Shown here: in pieces, positions 15,445 through 20,000 of the stretch
Layout of the letters: the number at the start of each line of letters is the position of its first letter
How positions within the stretch are numbered: the stretch's first letter is position 1
From: Gammaproteobacteria bacterium
Lineage (GTDB): Bacteria; Pseudomonadota; Gammaproteobacteria; S144-34
Direction: 5' to 3'
NCBI GenBank assembly: GCA_015487895.1
Contig: WFOW01000361.1
Span: 1-20,000 of the forward strand
DNA: 20,000 nucleotides
Position numbers and translations under genes: made by a program
The notes under the pieces: model-generated
The model's input: the letters and a program-made list of their open reading frames with translations, nothing else
Databases searched by the model: none
Told to the model about the DNA's origin: nothing

Positions 15445-15804
15445 TCAGGCCGCCCGCCGCCGGCGCGACGGCTTCTCGTCCGAGACCTTGATGGTGATAT
15501 GGCTGGTGCGCTTGAGGATGCGCGTGGCCCGGCCCTTGGCGCGCGGCTTCCAGCGCTTCAGGGTCGGCCCCTGGTCGACGCACACCATGGAGACGTACAG
15601 CTCGTCGACGTCGGCGCCCTCGTTGTGCTCGGCGTTGGCGATGGCCGACTCGAGCACCTTGCGCACCAGGTGCGCCCCCTTCTTGGGCGTGAAGCGCAGC
15701 ACGTTGAGGGCCTCGCCCACGGGCAGGCCGCGGATCATGTCCGCGACCAGCCGGCACTTCTGCGGCGAGATCCTCGCGTAGCGGAGCCTGGCGGCGACCT
15801 CCAT
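15445..15804 (-). CDS. rplV: 50S ribosomal protein L22
   Basis: 119 residues (E. coli 110). Its beta-hairpin lines the peptide exit tunnel and is a known site of macrolide resistance changes. It has [33 protein letters not shown] and [19 protein letters not shown]. The extra length is a basic C-terminal tail (SRRRRAA). I start at the ATG at 15804, which aligns with the E. coli start and has GAGG eight bases upstream. The GTG three codons earlier (15813) overlaps that site and is less likely. Confidence 0.98.
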   Translation of the reverse strand: MEVAARLRYARISPQKCRLVADMIRGLPVGEALNVLRFTPKKGAHLVRKVLESAIANAEHNEGADVDELYVSMVCVDQGPTLKRWKPRAKGRATRILKRTSHITIKVSDEKPSRRRRAA

Positions 15805-15814
15805 CGTTCCCACC

Positions 15815-16090
15815 TCAGCGCTTGGCCTTCTTGTCCGCCGCGTGCCCGCGGAAGGTGCGGGTGGCGGCGAACTCGCCGAGCTTGTGCCCGACCATGTTCT
15901 CCGTGATGAGGATAGGCACGTGCTGGCGGCCGTTGTGCACGGCGATGGTCAGCCCGACCATCTCGGGGATGATCATCGAGCGCCGCGACCAGGTCTTGAT
16001 CGGGCGCTTGCTGTTGGTCGCGCGCGCCTCCTCCACCTTCTTCAGCAGGTGGAGGTCGACGAACGGTCCCTTGCGTACGGAGCGTGGCAC
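15815..16090 (-). CDS. rpsS: 30S ribosomal protein S19
   Basis: 91 residues (E. coli 92). It forms a complex with S13 in the 30S head near the A and P sites. Motifs include [43 protein letters not shown] and [22 protein letters not shown]. It is 15 bases after rplB. Confidence 0.99.
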   Translation of the reverse strand: MPRSVRKGPFVDLHLLKKVEEARATNSKRPIKTWSRRSMIIPEMVGLTIAVHNGRQHVPILITENMVGHKLGEFAATRTFRGHAADKKAKR

Positions 16091-16105
16091 GGTTGCAACC
16101 CCTGC

Positions 16106-16933
16106 TTACTTCTGGCCGCGCCGGCGCACGATCCACTTGTCCGTGCGCTTGTTGCGGCGCGTCTTGTAGCCCTTGGTCGGCACGCCCCAGGGCGTGACCG
16201 GATGGCGCCCGCCCGAGGTGCGGCCTTCGCCGCCGCCGTGCGGGTGGTCGACCGGGTTCATGGCGACCCCGCGCACGGTGGGGCGGATGCCGCGCCAGCG
16301 CTTGGCGCCGGCCTTGCCCAGCGAGCGCAGGTTGTGCTCGTCGTTGCCCACCTCGCCGATGGTGGCGCGGCAGTCGACGTGGATCTTGCGCATCTCGCCC
16401 GAGCGCAGGCGCAGGGTCGCATAGCTGCCCTCGCGCGCAAGGAGCTGGGCCGAGGTGCCCGCCGCGCGCGCGATCTGCGCGCCCTTGCCGGGGCGCATCT
16501 CGATGCAGTGCACCTGCGTGCCCACCGGGATGTTGCGCAGCGGCAGCGCGTTGCCGGGGCGGATGGGCGCGTCGGGCCCCGACATCAGCTCGTCGCCCGG
16601 CTGCACGCCCTTGGGGGCGATGATGTAGCGGCGCTCGCCGTCGGCGTAGAGCAGGAGCGCGATGTGGGCGCTGCGGTTGGGATCGTACTCGATGCGCTCG
16701 ACCCGCGCCGGCACCCCGTCCTTGTCGCGCCGGAAGTCGATGATGCGGTAGCGCTGCTTGTGGCCGCCGCCGCGGTGGCGCACGGTGATGCGGCCCTGGT
16801 TGTTGCGGCCGCCCGTCTTGGTCTTCTTCTCGACCAGGGGCTCGTAGGGGCCGCCCTTCCAGAGGCCGGGCGTGACCACCTTGACGACGAAGCGTCGTCC
16901 CGGCGAGGTCGGCTTGCACTTGACCAGCGGCAT
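16106..16933 (-). CDS. rplB: 50S ribosomal protein L2
   Basis: 275 residues (E. coli 273). It is needed for subunit joining and peptidyl-transferase activity. It contains [42 protein letters not shown] and, near the C-terminus, [26 protein letters not shown], which includes the histidine equivalent to E. coli H229. (The last block is cited here by its key part, [11 protein letters not shown].) It follows rplW after 19 bases. Confidence 0.99.
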   Translation of the reverse strand: MPLVKCKPTSPGRRFVVKVVTPGLWKGGPYEPLVEKKTKTGGRNNQGRITVRHRGGGHKQRYRIIDFRRDKDGVPARVERIEYDPNRSAHIALLLYADGERRYIIAPKGVQPGDELMSGPDAPIRPGNALPLRNIPVGTQVHCIEMRPGKGAQIARAAGTSAQLLAREGSYATLRLRSGEMRKIHVDCRATIGEVGNDEHNLRSLGKAGAKRWRGIRPTVRGVAMNPVDHPHGGGEGRTSGGRHPVTPWGVPTKGYKTRRNKRTDKWIVRRRGQK

Positions 16934-16952
16934 CGCCCGTCTCCCGTCTCCG

Positions 16953-17258
16953 TCAGCCCTGCTCGGCGCCGCCGAACAGATCGATCGTCTGCCCCGGCTT
17001 GAGGCGCACGTAGGCCTTCTTCCACGAGGGGCGCCGCCCCTCGATGTAGCCGAAGCGCTTGCGCTTGCCCTTGACGTTCAGCACCGTCACCGACTCGACC
17101 TCGACCTCGAACAGGGTCTCGACCGCCTTGCGGATCTCGGGCTTGGTGGCGTCGCGCGCCACCTTGAACACGTACTGGTTGGCCTGCTCCATCGCCCGCG
17201 TGCTCTTCTCCGAGACGTGCGGGGCGAGGATGATCTTGTAGAGCCGCTCGCGGTTCAT
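16953..17258 (-). CDS. rplW: 50S ribosomal protein L23
   Basis: 101 residues (E. coli 100). At the tunnel exit it docks trigger factor and SRP. It has the short start [20 protein letters not shown], then [19 protein letters not shown] and [24 protein letters not shown]. The ATG at 17258 overlaps the rplD stop as ATGA; the open frame continues upstream but without L23 similarity. Confidence 0.99.
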   Translation of the reverse strand: MNRERLYKIILAPHVSEKSTRAMEQANQYVFKVARDATKPEIRKAVETLFEVEVESVTVLNVKGKRKRFGYIEGRRPSWKKAYVRLKPGQTIDLFGGAEQG

Positions 17259-17860
17259 CCCAGCCACTCCTCGACACGCCGCACGGCGCCGACCGTCATC
17301 AGCACCTTCTCGAAGCGCACCAGGCTCACCGGATCGAGGTCGGAGACGCCGAGCGCAAGCACGCGCGGCAGGTTGCGCGTGGCAAGGTGCAGGTTCTCGC
17401 TCAGCTCCTCGGTCACGATCAGGACCTCGTCGAGGCCCATCTCCTTCAGGCGCGCGGCCATGTCCTTCGTCTTCGGCGTCTCGGCCTCGAAGGACTCGAC
17501 CACGACCAGGCGCCCCTGGCGCGCGAGCTCCGAGAGGATCGAGCGCAGGGCGCCGCGGTACATCTTGCGGTTGACCTTCTGGCTGTGGTCCTGCGGCTTG
17601 GCCGCGAAGGTCACGCCTCCGCCGCGCCAGAGGGGGCTGCGGATGCTGCCGTGGCGGGCGCGGCCCGTGCCCTTCTGCCGCCAGGGCTTGGCGCCGCCGC
17701 CGCGCACCTCGGCGCGCGTCTTCTGCGCGCGCGTGCCCGCGCGCCCCCCGGCCAGGTAGGCCACCACCACCTGGTGGACGAGCGGCTCGTTGAAGCGCTG
17801 GCCGAAGGTGCGGTCCGAGACCTGCAGCTTCGCGCCCGTGTCCTGCACCGCGAGCTCCAT
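17255..17860 (-). CDS. rplD: 50S ribosomal protein L4
   Basis: 201 residues, exactly the E. coli length. A globular domain and a long loop reach the exit tunnel; in E. coli L4 also autoregulates the S10 operon. The loop sequence [19 protein letters not shown] and [20 protein letters not shown] are diagnostic. The ATG at 17860 ([16 protein letters not shown]) is chosen over upstream in-frame ATGs, which lie inside rplC. It is 11 bases after rplC. Confidence 0.99.
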   Translation of the reverse strand: MELAVQDTGAKLQVSDRTFGQRFNEPLVHQVVVAYLAGGRAGTRAQKTRAEVRGGGAKPWRQKGTGRARHGSIRSPLWRGGGVTFAAKPQDHSQKVNRKMYRGALRSILSELARQGRLVVVESFEAETPKTKDMAARLKEMGLDEVLIVTEELSENLHLATRNLPRVLALGVSDLDPVSLVRFEKVLMTVGAVRRVEEWLG

Positions 17861-17871
17861 CGCCGCCTCCC

Positions 17872-18528
17872 TCACGCCTTCTTCCCGCGCCGGACCTTGA
17901 CGGCCGGCCGCACGATGACGTCGCCTCCCGGCGCCCCGGGCACCTCCCCCTTGACGAGCAGCAGGTTGCGCTCGGGGTCCACCTTGACGACCTCGAGGTT
18001 GAGCACGCAGCGGCGCACGTTGCCCATGTGGCCCGCCATGCGCTTGCCCTTGAAGACGCGTCCGGGCGTCTGGTTCTGGCCGATGGACCCCGGCACGCGA
18101 TGCGAGAGCGAGTTGCCATGCGTGGCGTCCTGCGAGCGGAAATTGTGCCGCTTGATGGTTCCGGCGAAGCCCTTGCCCTTGGTGACGCCGATCACGTCCA
18201 CCTTCTGGCCGGCCTCGAAGAGGTCGACCTTGAGCTCGGCGCCCACCTCGAGGCCCTCGCCCTCGCCCTCCGCGAGCCGGAACTCCCACAGCCCGCGCCC
18301 GGGCTCGACGCCGGCCTTGGCGAAGTGGCCGGCCTCGGGCTTCGTCAGGCGCGAGGGCTTGCGCCGGCCCGTGGTGAGCTGCACGGCGCGGTAGCCGTCG
18401 CGCTCGGGCGTGCGCAGCTGCGTCACGCGGTTGGGCTCGACATGGATCACCGTCACGGGCACCGAGCGCCCGTCCTCGGTGAAGACCCGCGTCATGCCCT
18501 CCTTCCTTCCAATCAGACCGATCGGCAT
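17872..18528 (-). CDS. rplC: 50S ribosomal protein L3
   Basis: 218 residues (E. coli 209). It is an assembly initiator reaching the peptidyl-transferase centre. It starts [20 protein letters not shown] and has [11 protein letters not shown] and [20 protein letters not shown], including the glutamine methylated by PrmB in E. coli. A C-terminal extension (VKVRRGKKA) accounts for the extra length. It is 28 bases after rpsJ. Confidence 0.99.
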   Translation of the reverse strand: MPIGLIGRKEGMTRVFTEDGRSVPVTVIHVEPNRVTQLRTPERDGYRAVQLTTGRRKPSRLTKPEAGHFAKAGVEPGRGLWEFRLAEGEGEGLEVGAELKVDLFEAGQKVDVIGVTKGKGFAGTIKRHNFRSQDATHGNSLSHRVPGSIGQNQTPGRVFKGKRMAGHMGNVRRCVLNLEVVKVDPERNLLLVKGEVPGAPGGDVIVRPAVKVRRGKKA

Positions 18529-18556
18529 CGCTCTCGCCTCTCGCCCGCGCCCCCGC

Positions 18557-18871
18557 TCAGTTGAGCTTGATCTGCACGTCCACGCCGGGCGCCAGATCGA
18601 GCTTCATCAGGGCGTCCACGGTCTTGTCCGTGGGGTCGATGATGTCCATCAGGCGCTTGTGGGTGCGCAGCTCGTACTGGTCGCGCGCGTCCTTGTTGAC
18701 GTGCGGCGAGATCAGCACGGTGAAGCGCTCCTTCTTCGTCGGGAGCGGGATGGGACCGCGCACCTGCGCGCCCGTCCGCTTCGCCGTCTCGACGATCTCG
18801 CGCGCGGACTGGTCGATCAGCCTGTGGTCGAAGGCCTTCAGGCGGATCCGGATTCTCTGGCTCGCTGGCAT
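18557..18871 (-). CDS. rpsJ: 30S ribosomal protein S10 / transcription antitermination factor NusE
   Basis: 104 residues (E. coli 103). It is a 30S head protein that also works as NusE with NusB in rRNA antitermination. It contains [43 protein letters not shown] and [20 protein letters not shown]. By my reading only two of its codons end in T, in contrast with tuf. The 52-base gap from tuf holds a small GCGCC-TGAC-GGCGC hairpin but no E. coli-size S10 leader and no clear promoter. Confidence 0.99.
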   Translation of the reverse strand: MPASQRIRIRLKAFDHRLIDQSAREIVETAKRTGAQVRGPIPLPTKKERFTVLISPHVNKDARDQYELRTHKRLMDIIDPTDKTVDALMKLDLAPGVDVQIKLN

Positions 18872-18923
18872 GGGCCCCTCGCTGTACCGCTCTCTACGAC
18901 CGCACTCGCGCCGTCAGGCGCCC

Positions 18924-20000
18924 TCACTCGATGATCTTGGAGACGACGCCCGCGCCGACCGTCCGGCCACCCTCGCGAATCGCAAAGCGCAGCCCCTCCT
19001 CCATCGCAATCGGCGCAATCAGCGACACCGTCAGCTTCACGTTGTCGCCAGGCATCACCATCTCCACCCCCTCGGGCAAATCCACCGCACCCGTCACATC
19101 CGTCGTCCGAAAATAAAACTGCGGACGATACCCAGCAAAAAACGGCGTGTGCCGACCACCCTCCTCCTTCGTCAGCACATACACCTCCGCCTCAAACTTC
19201 GTGTGCGGCGTGATCGTCCCAGGCTGACACAGCACCTGACCACGCTCCACCTCGTCACGCTTCGTCCCGCGCAACAGCACTCCCACATTGTCCCCCGCAA
19301 CCCCCTCGTCCAGGAGCTTGCGGAACATCTCCACACCAGTCACCGTCGTCTTCTGCGTGGGACGAAGCCCCACAATCTCCACCTCGTCACCAACCTTCAC
19401 CTTCCCGCGCTCGATCCGGCCCGTCACCACCGTCCCACGGCCCGAAATCGAAAACACATCCTCGATCGGCATCAGGAAAGGCTGGTCGATCGGACGCTCC
19501 GGCACCGGAATGTACTCGTCCATCGCCTCCATCAGCTTCAAAATGGACGGCACACCAATCTCCGACTCGTCCCCCTCCAGCGCCTTCAGCGCCGACCCCA
19601 CCACAATCGGCACATCATCACCCGGAAACTCATACTGGTTCAGAAGATCCCGAACCTCCATCTCCACCAGCTCCAACAGCTCGGGATCGTCCACCATGTC
19701 CGCCTTGTTCATGTACACCACGATGTACGGCACACCCACCTGACGCGCCAGCAAAATGTGCTCGCGCGTCTGCGGCATCGGACCATCCGCCGCCGACACC
19801 ACCAAAATCGCCCCATCCATCTGCGCCGCACCCGTAATCATGTTCTTCACATAGTCCGCATGACCCGGACAGTCCACGTGCGCATAGTGACGCTTCGGCG
19901 TCTCATACTCCACGTGCGCCGTCGCAATCGTGATCCCGCGCGCACGCTCCTCCGGCGCATTGTCAATCTGATCGTACGCCTTGAACTCCGCCCCCTGAAA
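18924..20000 (-). CDS. tuf: Translation elongation factor Tu, 5' end outside the window
   Basis: 358 C-terminal residues are visible; about 36-38 residues, including the P-loop, lie beyond base 20000. EF-Tu carries aminoacyl-tRNA to the ribosomal A site. The GTPase motifs DCPGH, NKAD and GSALKALEG are intact, as are domain 2 ([18 protein letters not shown]) and domain 3 ([37 protein letters not shown]). Codon use is odd: about 75 of 358 codons end in T (TTT, TAT, GAT, ATT, GGT, CGT) and most others in G, while neighbouring genes nearly always end in C or G. The last ~16 codons revert to the local style. Position next to rpsJ fits the tufA locus of the str operon. Confidence 0.99.
   Translation of the reverse strand, partial: FQGAEFKAYDQIDNAPEERARGITIATAHVEYETPKRHYAHVDCPGHADYVKNMITGAAQMDGAILVVSAADGPMPQTREHILLARQVGVPYIVVYMNKADMVDDPELLELVEMEVRDLLNQYEFPGDDVPIVVGSALKALEGDESEIGVPSILKLMEAMDEYIPVPERPIDQPFLMPIEDVFSISGRGTVVTGRIERGKVKVGDEVEIVGLRPTQKTTVTGVEMFRKLLDEGVAGDNVGVLLRGTKRDEVERGQVLCQPGTITPHTKFEAEVYVLTKEEGGRHTPFFAGYRPQFYFRTTDVTGAVDLPEGVEMVMPGDNVKLTVSLIAPIAMEEGLRFAIREGGRTVGAGVVSKIIE

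Noticed and set aside
15445..15813. GTG at 15813 as the start of rplV
   Set aside because: It overlaps the GAGG ribosome site that serves the ATG at 15804, and the ATG aligns with the family start.

Overview
The window is a high-GC proteobacterial chromosome segment. It is most like a gammaproteobacterium of the Chromatiales/Ectothiorhodospiraceae type. I infer this from the protein sequences (gamma-like SecY, S8, S14 and RNA polymerase alpha, and a Halorhodospira/Alkalilimnicola-like EF-Tu) and from the gene order; I could not run a database search. Every gene I can support lies on the minus strand, so transcription runs from base 20000 towards base 1.

Bases 20000 to 5126 hold a near-canonical str-S10-spc-alpha ribosomal supercluster: tuf (5' part outside the window), rpsJ, rplC, rplD, rplW, rplB, rpsS, rplV, rpsC, rplP, rpmC, rpsQ, rplN, rplX, rplE, rpsN, rpsH, rplF, rplR, rpsE, rpmD, rplO, secY, rpmJ, rpsM, rpsK, rpsD, rpoA, rplQ. 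Most gaps are 1 to 35 bases and several genes overlap by ATGA. There are three departures from the ordinary. (1) A 166-bp element, 10726-10891, sits between rplR and rpsE with terminal inverted repeats, a 4-bp target duplication and a series of perfect hairpins. It reads as a MITE-like insertion whose duplicated target contains the rplR stop codon. (2) The tuf gene has codon use quite unlike its neighbours except in its last ~16 codons. (3) S4 carries a four-cysteine N-terminal knuckle that the E. coli protein lacks. A probable alpha-operon promoter lies between rpmJ and rpsM.

Bases 4601 to 5125 are non-coding and packed with repeats. They hold two kinds of composite unit built on a shared TTTGATC core next to a covarying hairpin, heptamer tracts of the form NNACGGG, and REP-like hairpins with a TTCC/GGAA centre. 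A fourth copy of the unit occupies bases 5-100. Two of the four copies begin directly at the stop codon of an unrelated gene (rplQ and the GGDEF/EAL gene).

Bases 3854 to 4600 encode a SAM hydrolase (DUF62/SAM_adeno_trans) family protein. Bases 101 to 3617 are a tightly coupled three-gene operon: a secreted probable outer-membrane beta-barrel protein, a short secreted PstS-like periplasmic protein and a membrane GGDEF/EAL cyclic-di-GMP enzyme. The set looks like an envelope-to-cyclic-di-GMP signalling module. A sequence resembling a sigma-28 (FliA) promoter lies about 95-120 bases upstream of its first gene.
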